From Bin5 sp965204705 (GTDB taxonomy: Bacteria > Chloroflexota > Anaerolineae > Caldilineales > Caldilineaceae): a DNA stretch of 64,000 nucleotides. The notes below the pieces were generated by a model. It was given only the letters and a program-made list of their open reading frames with translations. It searched no databases and was not told the DNA's origin. Shown piece by piece: positions 53,885-62,111 of this stretch. Location: assembly GCA_965204705.1 (NCBI GenBank), contig CBDBFE010000001.1:1-64000 (forward strand), given 5' to 3'. Numbering within the stretch: the first letter of the stretch is position 1; every line of letters starts with the position of its first letter. The translations under genes and the position numbers were made by a program.

Positions 53885-54774
53885 TCAACGTCAGACCGCC
53901 GCGCCCCGTATCCTGAGGCTGGGGCCTGACTGCTTGAACCCCAGTCTCCGCTTGGCGGAAACCGGCCGCCCTTGGGAAACCGTCCCGAACCCGGGCCCCA
54001 CAGGCCGTGACGCCCCCCTCCCCTAACCCCTGCAGTCCCCCCCGCAGTTCCCCCCTGCAGTCCCCCCTGCAGTTCCCCCTGCAGTTCCAAAAACTGACAC
54101 CAAATTGGTACCAAACTGCCTTTTCTGTCACTGAAACGGCACGAAAAGTCTGCTAGACTGCCTGATAGATGCAGATCCCATCCGCGCTCCTGCAATGCAG
54201 GAGCGTCCGGTCCCGTTCCGACTCTGCATCCGGTCCATTTCCCAAAGGCCTTGGCCCTGCCGCCGCCGCCAGGGGCTATGTCCAACCCTGGAGACGGACA
54301 GATGACTGCCTACATTCAGCCGTTGCTGCCCGATCGCATCCGCGCCGCGGCCGTCCCATCCCTGTCATTGGGGGGGGGATGATCGCGTCTGCGCGGCGCC
54401 GCGCAAGGTTCCAACACCCTCGGCGCCGCTGGCAACAACCAGCCCGCTGCCATCCGGTCCGCGGCGCCCCCGCATGTGTGGATGATGCGGATGATGGCAA
54501 GACACGCGCCTGCACCAGGCCGCCGCGCCGCATGCCCCCCGCCGTGCCCTTCACGCGCGGGAACGCCCGCTGTAATCGGCTCTCCCGGCAACGGGCGAGA
54601 AGAGAGCGAAGAGAGAACGGCAGGCGCCAACTCACTCCTCACTTCTCTTCCCTCTTTCCTCGCAGTAAGGCACAGCCCTCTGCCCGATCGGAAAAATCTG
54701 GTTCCGCGCGGCAATCTCCTGCCTGCGTCCTGCTTGGGGTCTGAGTTTGTTACCTGAATTCGGAGATGTAAACG
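53885..54774. other. Gene-free stretch with a CCCTGCAGT tandem repeat
   Basis: Overlapping open frames on both strands without ribosome sites. A tandem repeat of about 12 nt (CCCCCCTGCAGTT/C) covers 54028-54090. The end contains the upstream region of the FN3 gene, which is repeated upstream of the second FN3 gene (56040-56146). Confidence 0.5.
54028..54090. repeat. CCCTGCAGT tandem repeat
   Basis: Five to six units of CCCCTGCAGT(T/C)CC with small variations. No associated gene. Confidence 0.7.
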
Positions 54775-55956
54775 ATGGGTCAGAAGAAGATTGCACTCGC
54801 GCTGGCCCTGCTGGTTACGGCCCTCCTATTGATGCTGCGCCCGCCCGCCATCGAGGCGCGTGAGATGCTGCATTCGTGCGAGGTAACGGATGAGGCACAG
54901 GCGACGGGGGTCGCTATTGAAATCAAAGACGGCGAACCGAGCCATGATTTTTGGTGCGGCTGGCATGTGCGATACACGGCCACGGTCACGCATACGCCCA
55001 CGGTCACGCATACGCCCACGTCACCTTCAACGTCGACTTCTACCGCGACGTCAACGTCAACGTCAACCGCTACACAGACGCTGACATCAACGGCTACGCG
55101 CACGCGGACGCCAAGGCCGAGACCAACGCGCACGCGCACGCCGGTGCCGGCGTCAACGTCCACGCCGACGGCAACGCCCACGTCGACATCAACGGCCACG
55201 GTCACGCCGACCTACACGCCCGCGCCGGCATCAACAGCCACGCCGACGCCAACCCCGACCTCGATACCGGTCGGACCACTAGGTCCCGAACCGACAGCCA
55301 CCCCGACTGCGACGCCTACGCCAACGGCCGCCCCGACTGCGGCGCCCCAGGGCGATCTGGCTGCGCCGGCGCTCACCGCCCGGGCCACCGTGAATACGGT
55401 CGCTATGCAATGGGAAGTCGAGCTGCAGTGGACAGAGTCACCCGCCGCAGTCCGCTACGATCTGTGGGTATGGTGGGATGAGGAAACCGGCTGGCAGCGT
55501 ATCGACGGCGGCCACCTGGCCGGCGTCTCCTACACGCACGCCGGCGTTGTCTCCGGCCGGACCTACTACTACACGGTCCGTGCCGTGGGCGCAAACGGCG
55601 AAACCGGCCCGTTTTCAGCGTACGCCCGTGTGACCGTCTCGGCGCTGACAGCGCCAACGCTGCGGGCGGAAACGGGATCCGGTTACGTCACCCTCACATG
55701 GGCTGCAGTGCCCAACGCAGCCCGCTACGAGCTGTGGGTATGGTGGGATGAGGAGACCGGCTGGCAGCGCCTTGACGACGGCAATCTGGCCGGCGCCGCA
55801 TACACGCACACGGACGTTGCCGCCGGCAGGACCTACTACTACGCCATCCGCGCCGTGGGCGCAAACGGCGAAACCGGCCCGTGGTCGCAGTGGGCGCAAG
55901 CGGCCGTGCCTGCGTCCGCAACGCGCAGCGGAGAGGCGGCCCCGGTCGCGCTGTAA
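54775..55956 (+). CDS. Secreted protein with Thr/Pro linker and two FN3 domains
   Basis: 393 residues. Signal peptide MGQKKIALALALLVTALLLM then LRPPAIEA. A Cys-containing N-terminal segment (CEVTDEAQATG) is followed by ~130 residues of Thr/Pro/Ser repeats (TPTVTHTPT, TSTSTATST), probably an extended, possibly glycosylated stalk. Two FN3 domains follow (about 195-290 and 291-380), with YDLWVWWDEETGWQRI and GRTYYYTVRAVGANGETGP. The end is ATRSGEAAPVAL. GGAG lies 9-10 nt upstream. Next gene is a paralogue. Likely cell surface or secreted; binding partner unknown. Confidence 0.88.
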   Translation: MGQKKIALALALLVTALLLMLRPPAIEAREMLHSCEVTDEAQATGVAIEIKDGEPSHDFWCGWHVRYTATVTHTPTVTHTPTSPSTSTSTATSTSTSTATQTLTSTATRTRTPRPRPTRTRTPVPASTSTPTATPTSTSTATVTPTYTPAPASTATPTPTPTSIPVGPLGPEPTATPTATPTPTAAPTAAPQGDLAAPALTARATVNTVAMQWEVELQWTESPAAVRYDLWVWWDEETGWQRIDGGHLAGVSYTHAGVVSGRTYYYTVRAVGANGETGPFSAYARVTVSALTAPTLRAETGSGYVTLTWAAVPNAARYELWVWWDEETGWQRLDDGNLAGAAYTHTDVAAGRTYYYAIRAVGANGETGPWSQWAQAAVPASATRSGEAAPVAL

Positions 55957-56146
55957 CGCGAGTCAGCGCGCCCCGGTATCTACGCAAAACATTCGTTGCC
56001 GTGTCGTGCCGGGTTGATTCGAAATCGATGCGGGTGGGCACATGCCAGCCCTCTGCCCGCACGGAAAAATCCGCTTCCGCGCGGCAATCCCCTGCCTGCG
56101 TCCCGCTTGGGATCTGCGTGAGTGCCTGAATTCGGAGATGTAAGAC

Positions 56147-57757
56147 ATGGTTAAGAGACGACTTGCAATCGCTGCGACCGTTATGGTTGCGGTCCTTCTT
56201 ATGGTACTGCCGGGCGCTACAGTGGTTGAGGCACGCGAGATGTTGCATGGTTGTTTTTGGATACTGGAACCAGATATTTTTTATTATGATGGTCACCCGG
56301 AGCATGATGAACAATGCGGCATGCACACACCTACGCCTATGCCCACGGTCACGCCTACGCCCACAGCCACAACGACACCACCGACGCAAACTCCCACAGT
56401 CACGCCTACGCCAACAGCCACAGCGACACGCAGACCAACGCGCAGGCCTAGACCGACTCGGACACGGACGCCAACTCCCACTGCGACGCCTACCGTCACG
56501 GAAACAGTGACGCCAACTCCCACTGTGACGCCTACGCCAACGGCCACCCCAACGCCGACGACCTCCGCGATGTTTGGCGCGACGCCGACAGCAACCCCGG
56601 CTGCGGGGGGCGCCCAGGGCGATCTGGCTGCCCCAACGCTGACGGCTCGGGCCAATGTGAACGCGGTCGATATGCAGTGGACAGTCGAGCTGCAATGGAC
56701 CGCGGCGCCCGCTGCAGTCCGCTACGATCTGTGGGTGTGGTGGGATGAAGAGACCGGCTGGCAGCGGCTCGACGACGGCAACCTGGCCGGCGTCTCCTAC
56801 ACGCACACCGACGTTGTCGCCGGCAGGACCTACTACTATACCATCCGCGCCGTGGGCGCAAACGGCGAAACCGGCCCGTATTCGACGCACGCGCCTGTGA
56901 CCGTGCCGGCGCCAACGCCAACCCCGACCTCGATACCGGTCGGGCCACCAGGTCCCGAACCGACAGCCACCCCGGCTGTGACGCCAACGCCGACAGCCAC
57001 CCCGACTGCGACGACAACGCCTACGCCTACGCTAACCCCGCCCCCTATACCGGTCGGGCCACCAGGCCCCAAACCGCCAGCCACCCCGACTGCGATGGAA
57101 ACCCCGACTGCGACGACAACGCCAACAGCCACCCCGGCTACGGCGCCCCAGGGCGACCTGGCCGCGCCGGCGCTGACCGCCCGGACCACCCTGAATGCGG
57201 TCGCTATGCAGTGGACAGTCGAGCTGCAATGGACCGCGACGCCCGGCGCAGCCCGCTACGAGCTGTGGGTATGGTGGGATGAGGAGACCGGCTGGCAGCG
57301 CCTCGACGGCGGCAACCTGACCGGCGCCTCCTACACGCACACCGGCGTTGTCTCCGGCAGGACCTACTACTACGCCATCCGCGCCGTGGGCGCAGACGGC
57401 GAAGCCGGCCCGTATTCAGCGCAAGCCTATGTGACCGTCTCGGCGCTGTCAGCGCCAACGCTGCGGGCGGCAGCGGGCGCCGGCTACGTCACCCTCACAT
57501 GGGATGCAGTGCCCAACGCAGCGCGCTACGAGCTGTGGGTATGGCGGGGCGCGGAAACCGGCTGGCAGCGTATCGACGACGGCAACCTGGCCGGCGTCTC
57601 CTACACGCACACCGATGTTGCCGCCGGCCTGACCTACTACTACGTCATCCGCGCCGTGGGCGCCAACGGCGAAACCGGCCCGTGGTCGCAGTGGGTGGAG
57701 GCGGCCGTGCCTGCGTCCGCAACGCGCCGCGATGAGGCGGCCCCGGTCGCGCTGTAA
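56147..57757 (+). CDS. Secreted protein with Thr/Pro linkers and three FN3 domains
   Basis: 536 residues. Signal MVKRRLAIAATVMVAVLLMV then LPGATVVEA. The N-terminal segment keeps the same REMLH.C motif as the previous gene. FN3 domains at about 165-257, 338-430 and 431-525, the first two separated by a second TPTATPTPT linker. Upstream DNA (CGGAGATGTAA before the ATG) and the C-terminus (ATRRDEAAPVAL) match the gene at 54775, so the pair arose by duplication. FN3 units are also shared with the LRR protein at 39437. Confidence 0.88.
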   Translation: MVKRRLAIAATVMVAVLLMVLPGATVVEAREMLHGCFWILEPDIFYYDGHPEHDEQCGMHTPTPMPTVTPTPTATTTPPTQTPTVTPTPTATATRRPTRRPRPTRTRTPTPTATPTVTETVTPTPTVTPTPTATPTPTTSAMFGATPTATPAAGGAQGDLAAPTLTARANVNAVDMQWTVELQWTAAPAAVRYDLWVWWDEETGWQRLDDGNLAGVSYTHTDVVAGRTYYYTIRAVGANGETGPYSTHAPVTVPAPTPTPTSIPVGPPGPEPTATPAVTPTPTATPTATTTPTPTLTPPPIPVGPPGPKPPATPTAMETPTATTTPTATPATAPQGDLAAPALTARTTLNAVAMQWTVELQWTATPGAARYELWVWWDEETGWQRLDGGNLTGASYTHTGVVSGRTYYYAIRAVGADGEAGPYSAQAYVTVSALSAPTLRAAAGAGYVTLTWDAVPNAARYELWVWRGAETGWQRIDDGNLAGVSYTHTDVAAGLTYYYVIRAVGANGETGPWSQWVEAAVPASATRRDEAAPVAL

Positions 57758-58273
57758 CGCCATGCGCCCCCCCCCCCCGGAATCTGCGCAAAACATTCGT
57801 TGCCGCGTCATGCCGGGGCAGCGCTCACGCCAGCGCTGATAAAATTCCGCTGGCCCGCTGCGGGACAGGCGGGGAAGCCGTTCAGAACCTGCAGCATCTG
57901 TCTGAATACACCCTGTTTTTCCCGTTTCGTGATCTAGGTCCCGTTGCCAATTGGCGACAGCCACTTAAGAGCTGACAGATGCAAGCCCTCAGCTACCTTG
58001 CGCGACAGACCCTGACCGTCCGCGGACCGGAAAGATCTTCTTCGCGCGCCTTCGCGCCTCTTCGCGGATCAAAAAAGATGTTCTCGGTGACCCTCCGTGG
58101 ATAAGAAGCAGACTGATTCCGGCCCATATTCATGCGACTCACTTTCTGCTTTGGGTCAAGCCGCCGCCTTGTCAAACCGATTGTGCAGAAACAAACATCA
58201 CCTGCCGGTAATCATGCTGACAAGTGATGCGCCCAAGCCTCGTACTGCCAATTCTGAAGAGGGGTTATCGATT
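57758..58273. other. Stretch with a C11 run and dispersed repeat copy B
   Basis: A run of 11-12 C lies at about 57767-57778 directly after the FN3 gene. Repeat copy B covers 57934-58110. No gene. Confidence 0.5.
57934..58110. repeat. CCTCCGTGG/CTTCGCGG-type dispersed repeat, copy B
   Basis: CTAGGTCCCGTTGCCAATTG, AGAGCTGACAGATGCAAGCC, CCGTCCGCGGACCGGAAAGA, CGCGCCTCTTCGCGGATCAA, GTGACCCTCCGTGGATAAGA. Nearly identical over its first 110 nt to copy C at 59470. Confidence 0.9.
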
Positions 58274-59458
58274 ATGCACTTCAAAAACGCAACGCGATAC
58301 CTTGTCGTTGTATGTGCGTTAATCGCAACCGCTTGGGCTATTTCGAGTTGTGATGGCCCGGAACCAGAACCAACCTCCAGTCTGTCTGGTCGTGTAGGTC
58401 AGGCGCAACCAACATTCACCGCCACGTCAGAATACGTAGTCACGCCAACTGTCCCATCCACACCGACTCCGGAAAGTCAAACAACATTTACAGTCAATCG
58501 TGCTGTAGTGAATGTGCGGCAGGGTCCGGGAACGAACTTCGGGGTCGTTGACCAGGTGAAGGAAGGTCAGAAGTTTGACGCCAACGGCACAAACCGTAAT
58601 GGAGACTGGTTGCGATTCTGTTGTGTCGGTGGTCGAGACGGATGGATATACAAACCACTGGTAATCATTGAAGACTCAGAATTACCGGTTGTTGTTGTGG
58701 CTATTCCTGCCGCCTTGCCCTCGCCCACATCACCCCCTGCTCCCAACCCAACGCGGCCGACCCATACGGACTCCGATCCTTTGGCTGGTATTTTGATTGT
58801 TCCAGAAAACCGCTGCTCGCCATACGATCCGGACGATTACCCCTACCCACAATCTGTAGAACCCCAAATCATTGCCCAGATGGGTGGGATTGTTTACGGA
58901 CCGTACTCAGGTCGATATTTCCGCGATCGTGGCGAGACCGACATCGAACATATTGTAGCGAGAAGCGAAGCACATGACAGCGGAATGTGTGGCAGAGATG
59001 CTCAGGAGCGGAGGAACTTTGCTCGCGACCTGCTCAACCTTACACTCGCAGCCCCATCTTTGAATCGCCGTCAAAAATCGGCTAAGGACGTGGCTGAATG
59101 GTTGCCGCAATTGAATGAATGCTGGTTTGTCAATCGGGTGGTTGAAGTTAAGAGGAAGTACAATCTCTCAATGGACCCTGGCGAGGCGGATGCTGCCAGA
59201 AGGGTATTGGCAAACTGCTCATCCTTTGAAATGATCATCTATGCCCGAACAGAATCCGCCCCACCACCAACCGCAACACCTGCCCCATCTGTGGACTCAG
59301 GACAAACAAATTGGTTAGCGTCATGCGATTCCAATAACAATAATCGCATAACGTGCGCCGAAGCTGAGGCTTGCGGGATAAGTCATCCAGTTCCGAGTTC
59401 ACATCCTGCCTACCAATACATGAACGACCGCGACAATGATGGACAGGTCTGCGAATAA
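58274..59458 (+). CDS. Secreted SH3b - HNH (DUF1524-like) - Excalibur nuclease, lipoprotein
   Basis: 394 residues from ATG 58274 (GAGGGG about 9 nt upstream; a longer frame to 58097 begins in repeat DNA). Signal MHFKNATRYLVVVCALIATA ends near ISSC, a possible lipobox. An SH3b domain follows (VNVRQGPGTNFGVVDQVKEG, GDWLRFCCVGGRDGWIYKP). Then an HNH nuclease of the DUF1524/GmrSD C-terminal type: TDIEHIVARSEAHDSG with His226, ARDLLNLTLAAPSLNRRQKS. At the C-terminus is an Excalibur calcium site (CDSNNNNRITCAEAEACG, DRDNDGQVCE). Likely an extracellular DNase for nutrient use or competition. Confidence 0.88.
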   Translation: MHFKNATRYLVVVCALIATAWAISSCDGPEPEPTSSLSGRVGQAQPTFTATSEYVVTPTVPSTPTPESQTTFTVNRAVVNVRQGPGTNFGVVDQVKEGQKFDANGTNRNGDWLRFCCVGGRDGWIYKPLVIIEDSELPVVVVAIPAALPSPTSPPAPNPTRPTHTDSDPLAGILIVPENRCSPYDPDDYPYPQSVEPQIIAQMGGIVYGPYSGRYFRDRGETDIEHIVARSEAHDSGMCGRDAQERRNFARDLLNLTLAAPSLNRRQKSAKDVAEWLPQLNECWFVNRVVEVKRKYNLSMDPGEADAARRVLANCSSFEMIIYARTESAPPPTATPAPSVDSGQTNWLASCDSNNNNRITCAEAEACGISHPVPSSHPAYQYMNDRDNDGQVCE

Positions 59459-59469
59459 TAATCCTGTCA

Positions 59470-59690
59470 CTAGGTCCCGTTGCCAATTGGCGAAAGCCTC
59501 TTAAGAGCTGACAGATGCAAGCCCTCAGCTACCTTGCGCGCCAGACCCTGACCGTCCGCGGACCGGAAAGATCTTTTTCGCGCCCCTTCGCGCCTCTTCG
59601 CGGATCAAAAGGTGTTCTCCGCGCCCCTCCGCGTCCTCCGTGACCCTCCGTGGACAAAAAGCAGTTAGACCTGCTTCGTGCTCCTTCGAC
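59470..59690. repeat. CCTCCGTGG/CTTCGCGG-type dispersed repeat, copy C
   Basis: Begins as copy B (CTAGGTCCCGTTGCCAATTG), then adds CTCCGCGCCCCTCCGCGTCC and GTGACCCTCCGTGGACAAAA. Its right end overprints the 3' part of the small membrane-protein gene at 59529-59783. Confidence 0.9.
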
Positions 59691-59783
59691 GAGAAACCAA
59701 AGCAGAAAGAACAGCACAGCGATCGCACACACTATGTACTGACCTGGAGTAAATCTGGTTTTGGGCCCAGGCTTTTTGTCCAT
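59529..59783 (-). CDS. One-helix membrane protein whose C-terminus lies in repeat DNA
   Basis: 84 codons. The N-terminal 35 residues look native: MDKKPGPKTRFTPGQYIVCA then IAVLFFLLWFLVEGAR, one membrane helix. From about residue 38 the sequence is translated repeat (LSTEGHGGRGGAR, FDPRRGAKGREK). The ATG lies 4 nt after the stop of the upstream gene, so translation is coupled. The original 3' end was probably replaced by repeat copy C. Confidence 0.55.
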   Translation of the reverse strand: MDKKPGPKTRFTPGQYIVCAIAVLFFLLWFLVEGARSRSNCFLSTEGHGGRGGARRTPFDPRRGAKGREKDLSGPRTVRVWRAR

Positions 59784-59786
59784 CTG

Positions 59787-60047
59787 TCAATCCAAGACCC
59801 AAAACATCAGCGACAGCCCTAGGGCGACTCCAGCGATTCCAGATGTCGCCACCATGGTGACGAAACCCCAAACGCCCTGTTTCCGTTTCCATGTTTCAAC
59901 TCCGAGATAGAGGCATAGGGGTCCGCCTGCCAGTATCAGGACCGCTACAAAGGTGCCTTGCAGGGCAAGAACTGCGTTGGACATACTGTAAAGCGCAGCA
60001 CCCCAGTAGAATCCCACAAAAAACACGATGGACGGCAACGCTTTCAT
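59787..60047 (-). CDS. Small membrane protein
   Basis: 86 residues: MKALPSIVFFVGFYWGAALY, three hydrophobic helices (about 5-25, 30-50, 60-82), ending VLD. AGAGGA precedes the start by 6 nt. First gene of a two-gene coupled unit. Family not recognised. Confidence 0.6.
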   Translation of the reverse strand: MKALPSIVFFVGFYWGAALYSMSNAVLALQGTFVAVLILAGGPLCLYLGVETWKRKQGVWGFVTMVATSGIAGVALGLSLMFWVLD

Positions 60048-60122
60048 GGTGTTCCTCTTGTACTTTTGGTTCGTATGGGGAGAGTTAAAGGGCGTCGAGG
60101 GTGGGACACAATCCTCGTCTTT

Positions 60123-60489
60123 TCAACGATCCTCATCTGTATCAGGAGGATGTTCTGGATCAAAAAACCAAAAGTCAATCAACCAAATGCTGCTCGACCG
60201 AGGATATGTTGGCACACCCGACCACCGAACACCCTCTCGGAATAGTCCAAAAAAGAGCCATTGCGGAATAAGAGGCGTGTAAACCCCCCAAAACCATACG
60301 ACCGTCCAGTTGATCAAAATACGGCGCAACCTGCTGCGCCAGAGGAATTCGCGCGAAAAAATGAGTAGAGAAGGCGACCAGGGCAAAGAGGAGGGCGCTC
60401 CAGGCCGCGCCTGTGCGCTTTTGCCAGACGATAGGGATGGCAATGTGTAGGCCGACAATCATAAAGAGCTTTGCAATGAGAGTGCTCAT
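60123..60489 (-). pseudogene. Truncated, frameshifted membrane protein (YhfC/CPBP-like?)
   Basis: Starts MSTLIAKLFMIVGLHIAIPI with a second helix AWSALLFALVAFSTHFFARI. At a C6 run (60284-60289) the reading frame must change by one base: GRMVLG continues as GVYTPLIPQWLFFGLFREGV in the other frame. The FGLFREGVRW motif recalls the (G)FEE..R motif of YhfC/CPBP-type intramembrane proteases, although an Arg replaces one Glu. After that the protein ends early. Either a decayed gene or a homopolymer error plus truncation. Confidence 0.45.
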
Positions 60490-60575
60490 GGCGATTGGCG
60501 GTTACCCCTGTCCAAATGTATTACGACCTGTTAAGAGCCGGTGGGAAAAGCATAGGTTCGTCCCTCGTTCACTGC

Positions 60576-61343
60576 TCACGGCTCGAGAGCGAAGGTCGCT
60601 TTCAGCATAATCGCTACCTCAACCTTCGACGGGGCGTTGGTCAGCGATCCCGCGCCGCCCAGAGTCGTGTAGACCGTGTAGCCGCCGGTGGTTCTCTGCC
60701 CTTTGAAGGCAATGCAGCCGCCTGCCGGCCGGACTGCGCTGGACGGTGAGACATCCTCCGAGACTGCGATGACGCGGCCAAGCGTCATTTCCAGCAGCTC
60801 TGCCATCTGCATCGCGCGCTGGCGCGCATCGTTGAGCGCGGCTTTCATCGCCTCCTTTTCCAGTGTTGCGCACGCCTCGACCAGGAAAACGATACTCGCC
60901 CCCTCGATGGTAGGACCGCGTCGCTCTACCATCTCATCCAGGAGCGTCTGCAGCAGCGTTCGCAGGTTGTCCAGTTCAGAGTAGGAAAAGGTTACCTCGC
61001 CGCCGTAATTTGACGGCCCGAAGGCATAGCTGCGACTGAGAAAGTTGACCTCAATCACATCCCCGTCGACGCCCATATCGATGAGAAAATCCCGCACATG
61101 TTCCAGGTCGGCCGGATCGACAATCGACATTTCCGGCCCTCTGGGACCGTAGTAGGGTTCGTCGCCGATATACAGAGTGACAACTACGCTGTCCGGAGCG
61201 GCCGCCGCTGTTCCATAGCCCAATACGGTGACGGCGGTTGTGGGCCCGGGCGCGCCTTCCTGCGCCGGCCGCGCCGCGCGGCTCGTGGCCGGGATCAGAA
61301 GCAGTGTTGCGGCACACAGGAGGCCGAGCAGGATGTTTCTCAT
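60576..61343 (-). CDS. SIMPL-domain (DUF541) secreted protein
   Basis: 255 residues; AAGGAG upstream of the ATG. Signal MRNILLGLLCAATLLLIPAT then SRAARPAQ. The SIMPL/DUF541 domain starts TAVTVLGYGTAAAAPDSVVV, continues with DLEHVRDFLIDMGVDGDVI, the conserved long helix ALNDARQRAMQMAELLEMTL and GRVIAVSEDVSPSS, and ends KVEVAIMLKATFAL. Family members (e.g. YggE) are periplasmic or surface oligomers of poorly known role. No partner gene is adjacent. Confidence 0.9.
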   Translation of the reverse strand: MRNILLGLLCAATLLLIPATSRAARPAQEGAPGPTTAVTVLGYGTAAAAPDSVVVTLYIGDEPYYGPRGPEMSIVDPADLEHVRDFLIDMGVDGDVIEVNFLSRSYAFGPSNYGGEVTFSYSELDNLRTLLQTLLDEMVERRGPTIEGASIVFLVEACATLEKEAMKAALNDARQRAMQMAELLEMTLGRVIAVSEDVSPSSAVRPAGGCIAFKGQRTTGGYTVYTTLGGAGSLTNAPSKVEVAIMLKATFALEP

Positions 61344-61371
61344 CAGAATCTCCTTTTCTCAATTGTAACTG

Positions 61372-62045
61372 TCAGGGATCGTTGACATTTGCCGAAGACC
61401 ATTCAAAATGTGACAAACACAAGCGCTCAGTGACCCCGCAGGACGGAAAAGGCGCCCCTTCGCGGATCAAAGAAAGCGATAAAGCCGTTCTCCGCGTCCC
61501 TCCGCGGACAAAAAAGGTGTTCTCCGTGCCCTCCGCGGATCAAAAGCAGTTAGATATTCTCCGCGCCCCTCCGTGTCCTCCGTGGACAAAAAGGTGTTGA
61601 AGTTCTCCGCGCCCTCCGTGGATCAAGAGCAGTTAAGATGTTCTTCGCGCTCCTTCGCGTCCCTTCGCGGATCAAAGAAAGCAGTAAAGCCGTTCTCCGC
61701 GTCCCTCCGCGGATCAAAAGCAGTTAGATGTTCTCCGCGCCCCTCCGTGTCCTCCGTGGACAAAAAGGTGTTGAAGTTCTCCGCGCCCTCCGTGGATCAA
61801 GAGCAGTTAAGATGTTCTTCGCGCTCCTTCGCGTCCCTTCGCGGATCAAAGAAAGCAGTAAAGCCGTTCTCCGCGTCCCTCCGCGGATCAAAAGCAGTTA
61901 GATGTTCTCCGCGCCCCTCCGTGTCCTCCGTGGACAAAAAGGTGTTGAAGTTCTCCGCGCCCTCCGTGTCCTCCGTGGACAAAAAGGTGTTGAAGTTCTC
62001 CGCGCCCTCCGTGGATAAAAAGTAGTTAGATCTGCTTCGTGCCCC
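61372..62045. repeat. CCTCCGTGG/CTTCGCGG-type repeat, tandemly expanded copy D
   Basis: The module string expands here into units of 174 nt: AGTTCTCCGCGCCCTCCGTG starts at 61601 and 61775, and the start of the unit recurs at 61949. A partial 45-nt step follows at 61994. Within a unit, the CTTCGCG and CCTCCGTG submodules alternate with spacers such as GATCAAAAGCAGTTAGATGT. Repeat identity between units is almost complete, so expansion is recent. Confidence 0.92.
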
Positions 62046-62111
62046 TTTGTGGATGGAACAGGTTTTGCCGTGGATGTCCCGGTTCAAGCAAACGTCAACG
62101 AGTCCTGGTCC

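Noticed and set aside
57767..57778. Run of about 12 C as a phase-variation switch
   Set aside because: It lies after the FN3 gene's stop codon and before no obvious gene; no frame is affected.
61601..62010. Possible CRISPR array
   Set aside because: Unit length is 174 nt and the intervening sequence is also repeated; there are no unique spacers and no cas genes.
61573..62087. Repetitive open frames on both strands in the 174-nt repeat
   Set aside because: The products are translated repeat modules (e.g. PSVSSVDKKVLKFSA) without ribosome sites; treated as non-coding repeat.
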